Shown here piece after piece: positions 1 through 5,495 of a DNA stretch of 6,481 bases. Source of the stretch: Pseudorhodobacter antarcticus. Lineage in GTDB: Bacteria > Pseudomonadota > Alphaproteobacteria > Rhodobacterales > Rhodobacteraceae. A model generated the notes under the pieces. That model was not told where the DNA came from, searched no databases, and was given only the letters and a program-made list of their open reading frames with translations. The DNA lies in contig CAMDHB010000208.1 of the NCBI GenBank assembly GCA_945897655.1, forward strand, positions 1 to 6,481, written 5' to 3'. Each line of letters opens with the position of its first letter. The first letter of the stretch is position 1. Position numbers and translations under genes: made by a program.

Positions 1-1
1 T

Positions 2-49
2 CAGGCCCTGCCCTTCTTCCTGCAGTCTGGCTTTGACCAGCGGGACTGA
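2..49 (+). CDS. possible 3' end of a + strand gene cut by the window edge
   Basis: Reading from base 2 gives 15 codons, QALPFFLQSGFDQRD, and then TGA at 47-49. This is too short to identify. Two indirect points favour it. The other two + frames give less protein-like text. The neighbouring AT-rich element has a second copy at 3531-3610 that lies exactly between two convergent genes, with the stop codon of one of them at the equivalent position (bdhA, 3609-3611). A + strand gene ending at 49 would make the left gap convergent in the same way. A competing reading is the minus frame ending at 1-3 (VERFQSRWSKPDCRKKGRA), which has no ribosome binding site. Sequence to the left would decide. Confidence 0.25.
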   Translation, partial: QALPFFLQSGFDQRD

Positions 50-125
50 AACCTTTCCACCTGGTTAATGAAAAAGTCTAAGGGACTGATATATATTGAT
101 TTTGCAAATTGTCCACATGTGGACA
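49..125 (-). repeat. AT-rich intergenic palindromic element, copy 1
   Basis: On the minus strand the element starts with the perfect 16-bp palindrome TGTCCACATGTGGACA (110-125). It continues through about 40 bases of AT-rich DNA and ends with TTAACCA (68-62) and AAGGTTT (55-49). Reverse-complementing 3533-3595 and laying it on 63-125 without gaps gives 47 identical bases of 63, so far more than the palindrome is shared. The palindrome begins six bases beyond the msrA stop codon. As RNA it could fold into a hairpin with a CATG loop, but the T tract after it is poor in this copy, so a terminator role here is weak. The function is unknown to me. Confidence 0.75.
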
Positions 126-131
126 CGCGCC

Positions 132-743
132 CTAATGGGCAAAGGCCGCTGCCTCGCCCCAGATTTCCTTGACCCGCGCATCCCGCCCACACCCCTCGCG
201 GTAGAACAGATAGGCATTCTTTTGCATCTTCGGCCCGGCCCGGGTCAGGACATAATTGGTGCCCTTGAAATAGTCCTGATGATAATCCTCAGCCACCCAG
301 AACCGCCCCGCGTCCAGAACCGGCGTCACCACCGCCTGCCCCAAATCCGCCGCCGCCCGCGAAACCTCAGCCTCCGCCGCCGCCCTTTGCCCGGCATCCA
401 GCGCGAAAATCGCCGTCCGGTAAGCGGGCCCCCTGTCACAGAACTGCCCCCCCGCATCAGTCACATCAACCGACCGCAGAAACTTCGCCACCAGATCGGC
501 ATAGCTGACCTTGCCCGGATCAAAACTGATCTCAACCGCCTCATAATGCCCCTCATGATCGCGGTAAGTCGGATTCTCTGTTTCGCCCCCGGTATAGCCC
601 GACACGACCGAAGAAACCCCATCCACCTTCTCAAAGTCAGATTCGACGCACCAGAAACACCCACCGGCAAAGATGGCCTTCTCGGTCTTGGCCTGCGCCA
701 TCCCCGTCATCGCCAGCAGTAATAGAACCACAACCCTGATCAT
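132..743 (-). CDS. msrA: peptide-methionine (S)-S-oxide reductase MsrA, exported
   Basis: This enzyme reduces the S-epimer of methionine sulfoxide in oxidised proteins and so repairs oxidative damage. The product is 203 residues. The start is ATG 741-743, six bases after a strong GGAGG (750-754 on the + strand). Residues 1-18 form a signal peptide (a VVVLLLLAM hydrophobic core, then AQA before Lys19), so the enzyme should act in the periplasm. The signature GGCFWC places the catalytic Cys at 29, with a second Cys at 32. Typical MsrA segments follow: SGYTGG (48-53), NPTYRDH, GHYEAVE and a Gln-Phe-Cys-Asp-Arg-Gly block near 100-105. Cys185, in a GCGRD motif near the C-terminus, is the likely resolving cysteine. 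The export signal distinguishes it from the cytosolic E. coli-type enzyme. It stands alone: no msrB or msrP gene is in view. It is divergent from psuK. Longer upstream starts in the same frame lack support. Confidence 0.95.
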   Translation of the reverse strand: MIRVVVLLLLAMTGMAQAKTEKAIFAGGCFWCVESDFEKVDGVSSVVSGYTGGETENPTYRDHEGHYEAVEISFDPGKVSYADLVAKFLRSVDVTDAGGQFCDRGPAYRTAIFALDAGQRAAAEAEVSRAAADLGQAVVTPVLDAGRFWVAEDYHQDYFKGTNYVLTRAGPKMQKNAYLFYREGCGRDARVKEIWGEAAAFAH

Positions 744-795
744 CGCTTTCCTCCACGTTTTCCCAAATCTGATCCACCCCACCGCCACCCACAAC

Positions 796-825
796 TCACC
801 CTTGCGTGTCCTCACACAAGGGTGA
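796..825. promoter_or_regulatory. inverted repeat in the msrA/psuK divergent gap
   Basis: TCACCCTTG (796-804) and CAAGGGTGA (817-825) are perfect 9-base inverted arms around a 12-base spacer. The dyad lies roughly midway between the two divergent start codons (743 and 909), where an operator controlling both genes could sit. As RNA it could also fold, with a 7-bp outer stem and a 4-bp inner stem (GTGT/ACAC). There is no T tract after it in either direction, so a terminator is unlikely. The rest of the gap (744-795 and 826-908) shows no convincing sigma-70 promoter. No regulator gene is nearby to suggest what binds here. Confidence 0.4.
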
Positions 826-908
826 TCCTGCCAGAAATCCGCATCCAACCGCTGAAATCCCCAGATGCCACCCTTGCCAACCGCCCCGGGACTTGTCAGC
901 AAGGTATC

Positions 909-1805
909 ATGGCACCAAAACCTGATATCCTGTGCATCGGTTCTGTCCTGTGGGACATCATCGGTCGTTCCCATCTTTCCTTGCGTCTGGGGTCTGATGT
1001 ACCGGGCCGTATCACCCGCCTGCCGGGCGGGGTAGCGATGAACATCGCCATGACCCTGGCCCGCCTTAGTCTGACCCCCGCCATCCTGACCGCTATCGGC
1101 CGCGACGCCGAAGGGGCCGATCTGGTCGCCGCCTGCAACCGAATGGGGCTGATCACCGATTATGCCTATCTCTCTGATGACCTGCCCACCGACCGCTACA
1201 TGGCCATCGAAGGCGCCAATGGCCTGATCGCCGCCATAGCCGACGCCCATTCGCTGGAGGCGGCCGGCGACAAGATCCTGCGCCCTCTGATGGATGGCCG
1301 GCTTGGGTCGGCCGACGCGCCCTGGTCCGGGATGATCGCCCTTGATGGCAACCTGACTGAAAGCCTGCTGGCTGACATCGCCCACCACCCGGCCTTTGCC
1401 AAGGCTGACCTGCGGCTCGCCCCGGCCTCACCTGGCAAGGCAGAACGCCTGGCACCGCTGCTGAAACACCCCCATGCCACGCTCTATGTGAACCTTGAGG
1501 AAGCGCGCCTGTTGACCCAGACCGATGCCAAAACCGCGGCCGAAGCTGCCACCGCCCTTCTGGCCCGCGGCGCGCAGCGGGTGCTGGTCACCGATGGGGG
1601 CCGTCCTTCTGCGGATGGCCGCCAAGGTGCCACGGTCCTGACCGAGGAGCCGCCCCGCGTTCTGGTGGCGCGCGTCACCGGTGCGGGCGACACTTTCATG
1701 GCCGCCCATATCGTAGCCGAACGCGGCGGTGCCACCCGGCAGCAGGCCCTGCACGCCGCACTGACCGCCGCCGCAGCATATGTTTCAGGAGAGGTTGGAA
1801 CCTGA
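909..1805 (+). CDS. psuK: PfkB-family sugar kinase, probable pseudouridine kinase PsuK
   Basis: This 298-residue kinase of the ribokinase/PfkB fold should phosphorylate pseudouridine at the ribose 5'-OH with ATP, giving pseudouridine-5'-phosphate for the next enzyme. Visible motifs in order: an N-terminal strand ILCIGSVLWDIIG (7-19), the family motif GGVAMNIA (40-47, Asn45), the Mg/phosphate motif NLEE (195-198), and the anion-hole and catalytic motif VTGAGDTF (256-263) with Asp261 as the general base. The PfkB family assignment is firm. The substrate is inferred from psuG one base downstream, the usual genetic partner. Start ATG 909 is chosen because the conserved strand begins right after it and AAGG lies at 901-904. 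An in-frame ATG at 822 would add 29 residues unlike a PfkB N-terminus. A different nucleoside substrate is possible but less likely. Confidence 0.88.
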   Translation: MAPKPDILCIGSVLWDIIGRSHLSLRLGSDVPGRITRLPGGVAMNIAMTLARLSLTPAILTAIGRDAEGADLVAACNRMGLITDYAYLSDDLPTDRYMAIEGANGLIAAIADAHSLEAAGDKILRPLMDGRLGSADAPWSGMIALDGNLTESLLADIAHHPAFAKADLRLAPASPGKAERLAPLLKHPHATLYVNLEEARLLTQTDAKTAAEAATALLARGAQRVLVTDGGRPSADGRQGATVLTEEPPRVLVARVTGAGDTFMAAHIVAERGGATRQQALHAALTAAAAYVSGEVGT

Positions 1806-1806
1806 C

Positions 1807-2727
1807 ATGACCATGCCGTTGCAATTTTCCCCCGAAGTGGCCGAGGCGCGCGCCGCTGGGCGGGCAATCGTGGCGCTGGAATCCACCATCATCACCCACG
1901 GCATGCCCTGGCCGCAGAATGTGGAGACCGCCCGTCTTGTAGAGGATGAGGTGCGCAAATCCGGCGCAACCCCCGCCACCATCGCGGTGATGAACGGTCG
2001 TATCTGCGTGGGCCTGTCGCCCGAGGACCTGCTGGCACTGGGACAGGCGCGGGATGTGATGAAACTGTCGCGCGCCGATCTTGCTGCCTGCCTTGTGTCT
2101 GGCCGAACAGGGGCCACAACGGTTGCCGCCACCATGATCTGCGCCGCCTTGGCCAGGATATCGGTCTTTGCAACCGGGGGGATCGGCGGGGTTCACCGGG
2201 GGGCCGAGCGCAGCTTTGACATCTCTGCCGATCTGTTGGAACTGGCGCAGACCCCGGTGACGGTGATTGCCGCCGGGGCCAAGGCCATTCTTGATCTGCC
2301 CAAAACGCTGGAGGTTCTGGAAACCCACGGCGTGCCCGTGATCGCCTACGGTCAAGATGAGTTTCCAGCCTTCTGGTCGCGCAGCTCGGGCCTGAGGGCG
2401 CCCCTGCGGATGGATACAGCGGCCCAGATCGCGGCCAGCCACCAGATGCGCCAGACGCTTGGGATGGCCGGGGGGCAGTTGGTGGCCAACCCGATTCCGC
2501 CAGAGGCTGAGATCAGCCGCGAAGCAATCTCGCCCGTCATCGAATGCGCCCTGAGGGATGCCGAGGCTTTGGGGATCCATGCCAAGGCGGTGACGCCCTT
2601 TCTGTTGCAGCGGATCTTTGAACTGACGGAGGGGCGGTCACTGCAGGCCAACATCGCGCTGGTTCTGAATAACGCGCGCCTTGCCTCGGCCATTGCCCGG
2701 GCGATGGTTGGGGCGGCTGCCGCCTGA
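1807..2727 (+). CDS. psuG: pseudouridine-5'-phosphate glycosidase PsuG
   Basis: This enzyme cleaves the C-C glycosidic bond of pseudouridine 5'-phosphate to uracil and ribose 5-phosphate, the second step of pseudouridine catabolism, in the cytosol. The 306-residue length is normal for the family and conservation runs end to end: ALESTIITHGMP (23-34), ATIAVMNGRICVGL (57-70), KLSRADL (86-92), GATTVAATM (102-110), FATGGIGGVHRGAE (121-134), DISADL (138-143) and GAKAILD (157-163). Aligned by motif to E. coli PsuG as I recall its numbering (offset about 7), Lys159 is the Schiff-base lysine, Asp142 and Glu25 are catalytic acids and Asn282 is the C-terminal active-site residue. All are present. ATG 1807 follows the psuK stop (TGA 1803-1805) by one base, with AGGAGAGG (1787-1794) inside the end of psuK, so the two are translationally coupled. 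ATG 1813 is an alternative start. Confidence 0.96.
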   Translation: MTMPLQFSPEVAEARAAGRAIVALESTIITHGMPWPQNVETARLVEDEVRKSGATPATIAVMNGRICVGLSPEDLLALGQARDVMKLSRADLAACLVSGRTGATTVAATMICAALARISVFATGGIGGVHRGAERSFDISADLLELAQTPVTVIAAGAKAILDLPKTLEVLETHGVPVIAYGQDEFPAFWSRSSGLRAPLRMDTAAQIAASHQMRQTLGMAGGQLVANPIPPEAEISREAISPVIECALRDAEALGIHAKAVTPFLLQRIFELTEGRSLQANIALVLNNARLASAIARAMVGAAAA

Positions 2728-2734
2728 CCGGAAA

Positions 2735-2753
2735 CTGCCCGCAAACCGGGCAG
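2735..2753 (+). terminator. hairpin after psuG, possible weak terminator
   Basis: CTGCCCG and CGGGCAG form a perfect 7-bp, GC-rich stem with a CAAAC loop, eight bases after the psuG stop. No run of T follows (ATCGGGGG), so it is not a classical intrinsic terminator. It could slow polymerase or protect the 3' end of the psuKG message. Confidence 0.3.
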
Positions 2754-2809
2754 ATCGGGGGCTTGGGGCGATGCAGGTGTAACCCTGCGGCACGCGGACA
2801 GGTGCCCCA

Positions 2810-2838
2810 TTGCATGGCCAAACTTCCCCCCCTACAGT
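2810..2838 (+). promoter_or_regulatory. candidate sigma-70 promoter for the DUF502 gene
   Basis: A -35 box TTGCAT (2810-2815) and a -10 box TACAGT (2833-2838) are separated by exactly 17 bases. The -10 matches four of six consensus bases and the -35 matches three. Transcription would start near 2845, giving a leader of about 20 bases that carries the AGGAG at 2854-2858. The match is moderate, but position and spacing are right for the downstream gene. Confidence 0.4.
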
Positions 2839-2863
2839 CCGCCCGAACCTTGCAGGAGCGGCC

Positions 2864-3532
2864 ATGACCGACCCAATACTTGTCCGCCGCAAAACCTTGG
2901 CCGCGAGCCTGCGCGCGTCTTTCCTGACTGGCATTGTGGTGGTTCTGCCCATCGGGCTGACCATCTATCTGATCTGGTCGGTCATCGGCTGGCTGGACGG
3001 CTGGATCCTGCCACTGATCCCGCAGTCCTATCATCCGCAGGAAATGATCACCTACTATGTCGGCCCCGGCTATGAATTCCCGGTGCGCGGCATCGGGGTG
3101 GTGGTGTTTCTGGTTTTCACCACGCTGGTCGGCTGGGTCGCAAAGGGGTTGATCGGCCGCACTGTGCTGGGTCGGTTGGACCAGTTGGTGGACAGGATGC
3201 CTGTGGTCCGCTCGCTTTACGGCGGGTTGAAGCAGGTGGCGGAGACTGTGTTCAACAAGACGGAATCCTCGTTTGACAAGGCCTGCCTGGTCGAGTTTCC
3301 CCGCCCCGGCGTCTGGGTGATCGGGCTGGTGTCGGCCCGACCCAAGGGAGAGATTGCCGAGAAACTGGGGGCGGACAAGATTGCCGTCTTTATCGGGTTG
3401 ACCCCCTTCACATCGGGGTTTGTGGTGTTTGTGGAAAGGGACGCGGTCAAGCTGCTGGATATGACGCCCGAGGAGGCGGCCAAGCTGGTGGTTTCGGGTG
3501 GGTTGGTCTATCCGCCGCCGAAGGAAGCATAG
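2864..3532 (+). CDS. DUF502 family membrane protein
   Basis: This is a 222-residue inner-membrane protein of the DUF502 family (related to plant COV/LCV proteins). The biochemical function is not known and I do not infer one. Two membrane segments are visible: residues about 20-42 (FLTGIVVVLPIGLTIYLIWSVIG) and about 76-95 (GIGVVVFLVFTTLVGWVAKG). Family hallmarks are the GIVVVLPIGLTIYL start of helix 1 and the soluble block RMPVVRSLYGGLKQVAETVF, followed by VEFPRPGVWVIGLVS and GLTPFTSGFVVFV. The soluble C-terminal half begins near residue 105. ATG 2864 is preceded by AGGAG (2854-2858) at ideal spacing. An in-frame ATG at 2810 has no such site and would overlap the candidate -35. The TAG stop (3530-3532) directly abuts the palindrome of element copy 2. 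The gene appears monocistronic and convergent with bdhA. Confidence 0.93.
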   Translation: MTDPILVRRKTLAASLRASFLTGIVVVLPIGLTIYLIWSVIGWLDGWILPLIPQSYHPQEMITYYVGPGYEFPVRGIGVVVFLVFTTLVGWVAKGLIGRTVLGRLDQLVDRMPVVRSLYGGLKQVAETVFNKTESSFDKACLVEFPRPGVWVIGLVSARPKGEIAEKLGADKIAVFIGLTPFTSGFVVFVERDAVKLLDMTPEEAAKLVVSGGLVYPPPKEA

Positions 3533-3564
3533 TGTCCACATGTGGACACTTTTGATTATTGTTT
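3531..3564 (+). terminator. likely intrinsic terminator of the DUF502 gene, built from the palindrome
   Basis: AGTGTCCA and TGGACACT (3531-3550) can fold into an 8-bp stem with a CATG loop. It is followed by TTTTGATTATTGTTTT, a T-rich though interrupted tail. It begins inside the stop codon of the DUF502 gene, a compact arrangement suited to termination. In the minus direction (for bdhA) the tail after the stem is not T-rich, so the signal is one-sided. Confidence 0.45.
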
Positions 3565-3610
3565 TATATCAAAGACTTAGTGTTTTTCGTTAACCATTCT
3601 GGTAAGGTTT
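3531..3610 (+). repeat. AT-rich intergenic palindromic element, copy 2
   Basis: This is the second copy of the element at 49-125, in inverted orientation. The palindrome is extended here to 20 perfect bases (3531-3550). An AT-rich middle containing TATATC follows, then TTAACCA (3590-3596) and AAGGTTT (3604-3610). It fills the whole gap between the DUF502 stop codon and the bdhA stop codon (TTA at 3609-3611 on the + strand). In both copies the palindrome borders the 3' end of one gene and AAGGTTT borders the other. TTAACC matches the half-site of the alphaproteobacterial cell-cycle regulator CtrA, but a lone half-site is weak evidence. The role is unknown. Confidence 0.75.
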
Positions 3611-4379
3611 ACAGCGCCGTCCAGCCGCCATCCACGCTGATTGTGGTGCCGGTCACCTGATCGGCAGCGGGCGAGCAGAGGTAGACTGTGGTCCCGCCGA
3701 TCTGTTCGACCGTGGCGAACTGGCGGGACGGTTGGCGCAGCAGCATCACCTCGCGGATCACGGTTTCGCGGTCCATCCCGTGGACCTTCATCTGGTCCGG
3801 GATCTGCGCCTCGACCAGGGGTGTCAGCACATAGCCGGGGCAGATGGCGTTGCAGGTGATGCCCTGCCCTGCGGTTTCCAGCGCCGTGGTTTTGGACAGA
3901 CCCACAACCCCATGCTTGGCGGCGATATAGGCGGATTTATAGGGGCTGGCGGTCAATCCGTGGGCGGAGGCGATGTTGACAATGCGGCCCCAGCCCTTGG
4001 CCCGCATCAGCGGCAAGGCCACGGCGGTGGTGTGAAAGGCGGAGGAAAGGTTGATGGCCAGGATCATGTCCCATTTCTCAACCGGAAACGCGTCAATCGG
4101 GGCGACAAACTGGATGCCTGCGTTATTTACCAGAATGTCGCAGGCCCCGGCTTTGGCGATCAAGTCGCGGCATTCGGCCCCTTTGGACATGTCGGCGGCG
4201 ATATAGCGCGCCGCCACCCCATGCCGTGCCCCCAGATCGGCGGCAAGCTGATGATCCTCGGCCCGGTCGGTGAAGGAGTTCAGCACGACCGAGGCCCCGG
4301 CGCGGGCCAGTTCTTCGGCCACGCCCAGACCGATGCCGGAATTGGAGCCCGTGATGATTGCCGTTTTGCCCTTGAGCAT
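3609..4379 (-). CDS. bdhA: D-3-hydroxybutyrate dehydrogenase (short-chain dehydrogenase)
   Basis: This NAD-dependent cytosolic enzyme interconverts D-3-hydroxybutyrate and acetoacetate in polyhydroxybutyrate breakdown and ketone-body use. The product is 256 residues, the normal length. The Rossmann motif TGSNSGIG (10-17) binds the cofactor and NNAG is at 85-88. The catalytic set is Asn110, Ser138, Tyr151 and Lys155 (YxxxK). The substrate-carboxylate residues that mark this family among the many SDRs are all present: Gln90, His140, Lys148 and Gln192. These match Gln94, His144, Lys152 and Gln196 of the Pseudomonas fragi enzyme at a constant offset of 4, which makes the specificity call strong. 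The C-terminus ISVDGGWTAL is typical. The start is ATG 4377-4379, preceded by AAAGGGGG six bases upstream. A longer frame start at 4487 is rejected. It is divergent from the RTX gene and has its own promoter and a possible operator. Confidence 0.96.
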   Translation of the reverse strand: MLKGKTAIITGSNSGIGLGVAEELARAGASVVLNSFTDRAEDHQLAADLGARHGVAARYIAADMSKGAECRDLIAKAGACDILVNNAGIQFVAPIDAFPVEKWDMILAINLSSAFHTTAVALPLMRAKGWGRIVNIASAHGLTASPYKSAYIAAKHGVVGLSKTTALETAGQGITCNAICPGYVLTPLVEAQIPDQMKVHGMDRETVIREVMLLRQPSRQFATVEQIGGTTVYLCSPAADQVTGTTISVDGGWTAL

Positions 4380-4389
4380 GGATGCCCCC

Positions 4390-4406
4390 TTTGCTGCACT
4401 TGCAAA
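4390..4406 (-). promoter_or_regulatory. TGC dyad on the bdhA start point, possible PhaR operator
   Basis: On the minus strand the site reads TTTGCAAGTGCAGCAAA, with outer arms TTTGC/GCAAA and an inner TGC-N4-GCAG. From memory, the PHB regulator PhaR of Paracoccus denitrificans recognises TGC-rich dyads of the form CTGC-N3/4-GCAG. This site differs from that by one base. It covers the predicted transcription start (about 4399) and lies just upstream of the ribosome binding site, the classic place for a repressor. PhaR control of a PHB-degradation gene is metabolically sensible but inferred. Confidence 0.35.
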
Positions 4407-4434
4407 GGATAGGCGGATGGGGCGAGAATGAAAA
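4406..4434 (-). promoter_or_regulatory. candidate sigma-70 promoter of bdhA
   Basis: On the minus strand TTTTCA (4434-4429) and TATCCT (4411-4406) are separated by 17 bases, each matching four of six consensus bases. The start would fall near 4399, leaving a leader of about 20 bases before the bdhA ATG that includes its AAAGGGGG ribosome binding site. The -10 box touches the TGC dyad. Confidence 0.45.
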
Positions 4435-4506
4435 GTGAGGCGCTGCCATATCTGCGCCATGATTTGGCCGCAGTCTGCGCCCGCCACCCCATTTCAGGAG
4501 ATATAG

Positions 4507-5460
4507 ATGCATAAACAGAATTGGTTCGCCATAGACGTTGGCCAAATGTTGCAGGGCGACAATCGTCCCAATGTCATGTTCAGCGGCACCGGCGATGACA
4601 CGCTGGAGGGGCGCGGCGGGGATGATGGGCTGAGCGGGGGCGAGGGTGCCGATCTGATCTTTGGCGGCTCTGGGCTGGACCAGATCGACGGCGAAGGCGG
4701 CAATGACACGATCTATGGCGGGTCCGAGGCTGACCAGATCTGGGCAGGATCGGGGGATGATGTCGTGGAAGAGGGCGGCGGTGGTGGGCTGGTCTTTGGC
4801 GAGGATGGACATGACCTGATCACCGGCAGCCGAGATGACGATGGGCTGCTGGGGGACGCTGGCAATGACACGCTGATCGGCCTGGAGGGCGCGGATGGGC
4901 TGGACGGCGGCGACGGCGATGACAGCCTGCTGGGAGGCGGTGGCAATGATGGGCTTTTGGGCTTTGACGGCGACGACTTTGCCAGCGGCGGAGCGGGCAA
5001 TGACTGGCTGGATGGCGGGACTGGCAATGACAGTTTGTTTGGCGGCGCGGGGGCGGACCGTCTTTATGCGGGCGACGGCGATGATGTGCTGAACGGGGGC
5101 GCGGGCAATGACCTGCTGGTCGCGGGCGGCATGTCGGACCGTCTGAAAGGCGGCAGCGGGGCGGATGTGTTCGTGTTTGTGAACCAGTATTTGTACGACA
5201 CCGCCACGGGCATTGGCCCCCATGTGGTGACCGATTTCAACGCCGCCGAAGATGCCCTGCTGATGGACTTTACTGCCGAGGGGACAGCGCAGGCCAGCTT
5301 TGACGACTTCATGGCCAATGCGAGGCAAGCCGGGACGGATGTTGTTTATGTGAACCCGTCCGACGGGTGGCGCATCCGGTTGCTGGATGTGGCCTTGGCA
5401 GACCTGACGCTGGCGAACTTTCTGGCCGACGAGAGCCCGGAAACCTATTACCAAGGCTGA
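4507..5460 (+). CDS. RTX calcium-binding repeat protein, probable type I secretion substrate
   Basis: This is a 317-residue, highly acidic, Gly/Asp-rich protein. After a 26-residue N-terminus with no signal peptide come 22 uninterrupted nine-residue RTX units (27-224, consensus GGxGNDxLx), which fold into a calcium-bound parallel beta-roll outside the cell. Residues about 225-317 begin with GADVFVFV and contain HVVTDFNAAEDALLMDF, a pattern typical of the C-terminal region of serralysin-like and other RTX proteins. The tail ALADLTLANFLADE fits a C-terminal type I secretion signal. No enzymatic domain is recognisable, so a structural, adhesive or calcium-buffering surface role is possible but not shown. 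ATG 4507 follows AGGAG (4496-4500) at six bases. No ABC exporter, fusion protein or TolC gene is in view, so secretion would depend on genes elsewhere. It is divergent from bdhA, and I see no clear promoter in 4435-4495. Confidence 0.88.
   Translation: MHKQNWFAIDVGQMLQGDNRPNVMFSGTGDDTLEGRGGDDGLSGGEGADLIFGGSGLDQIDGEGGNDTIYGGSEADQIWAGSGDDVVEEGGGGGLVFGEDGHDLITGSRDDDGLLGDAGNDTLIGLEGADGLDGGDGDDSLLGGGGNDGLLGFDGDDFASGGAGNDWLDGGTGNDSLFGGAGADRLYAGDGDDVLNGGAGNDLLVAGGMSDRLKGGSGADVFVFVNQYLYDTATGIGPHVVTDFNAAEDALLMDFTAEGTAQASFDDFMANARQAGTDVVYVNPSDGWRIRLLDVALADLTLANFLADESPETYYQG
4585..5178 (+). repeat. 22 tandem 27-bp RTX repeat units
   Basis: Each 27-base unit encodes one nonapeptide, and the phase is unbroken from GTGDDTLEG (first) to GSGADVFVF (last). 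Units with a canonical Gly-x-Gly-x-Asp core include GAGNDWLDG, GTGNDSLFG and GDGDDVLNG. Several are degenerate: GSEADQIWA, GSGDDVVEE, GGGGGLVFG (lost Asp), SRDDDGLLG and GGMSDRLKG. The units differ in DNA sequence, so this is an old protein repeat, not a recent slippage array. Its regularity produces long meaningless open frames on the opposite strand. Confidence 0.9.
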
Positions 5461-5467
5461 CGGGCAT

Positions 5468-5495
5468 AAAAAAACGCCGGCGCAAGGCCGGCGTT
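5468..5495 (-). terminator. Rho-independent terminator, strong on the minus strand
   Basis: AACGCCGGC (5473-5481) and GCCGGCGTT (5487-5495) form a perfect 9-bp stem with a GCAAG loop. On the minus strand the stem is followed by seven T (5474-5468), a textbook intrinsic terminator. On the + strand the tail is only TTAAGTTATT, so it would end the RTX transcript less efficiently. The polarity points to a minus-strand transcript that starts to its right. Confidence 0.8.

Noticed and set aside
110..125. The 16-bp palindrome as a chromosomal parS site
   Set aside because: The chromosomal parS consensus as I know it is TGTTTCACGTGAAACA. This palindrome has the same length and outer TGT/ACA but a different core, and no parAB genes are near. 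A plasmid-type partition site cannot be excluded but nothing here supports one.
96..722. 208-codon + strand open frame across msrA
   Set aside because: It is antisense to a certain msrA, rich in Arg/Pro/His as expected from the reverse of a GC-rich gene, and has no recognisable domain.
770..828. TGATCC at 770-775 and 823-828 as -35 boxes of a stress sigma factor (RpoE-type, TGATCC-N18-TAAGA)
   Set aside because: Neither is followed at the right spacing by anything like TAAGA, and both are on the + strand, the wrong strand for the stress gene msrA.
822..908. A 29-residue N-terminal extension of the kinase from ATG 822
   Set aside because: The extension (MILPEIRIQPLK...) resembles no PfkB N-terminus and starts inside the inverted repeat. 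The ATG at 909 directly precedes the conserved first strand and has AAGG upstream.
49..3610. The two inverted elements as terminal repeats of a transposon carrying msrA to DUF502
   Set aside because: There is no transposase or integrase between them, the cargo is ordinary housekeeping genes, no target-site duplication is visible, and both copies sit neatly in gaps at gene ends.
4380..4487. A 36-residue N-terminal extension of bdhA from an upstream in-frame ATG
   Set aside because: BdhA proteins begin just before the TGxxxGIG motif, as with ATG 4377-4379. That start has AAAGGGGG at good spacing, and the extension would cover the promoter and operator.
4123..5454. 443-codon minus-strand open frame opposite the RTX gene and into bdhA
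   Set aside because: Its repeated IA/VI-rich text is the mirror of the 27-bp RTX units. It overlaps bdhA out of frame and has no ribosome binding site.
5473..5495. The GC-rich hairpin as simply the RTX gene terminator
   Set aside because: It may serve that purpose in part, but the T run lies on the minus-strand side and the + strand tail is poor, so the RTX gene alone does not explain it.
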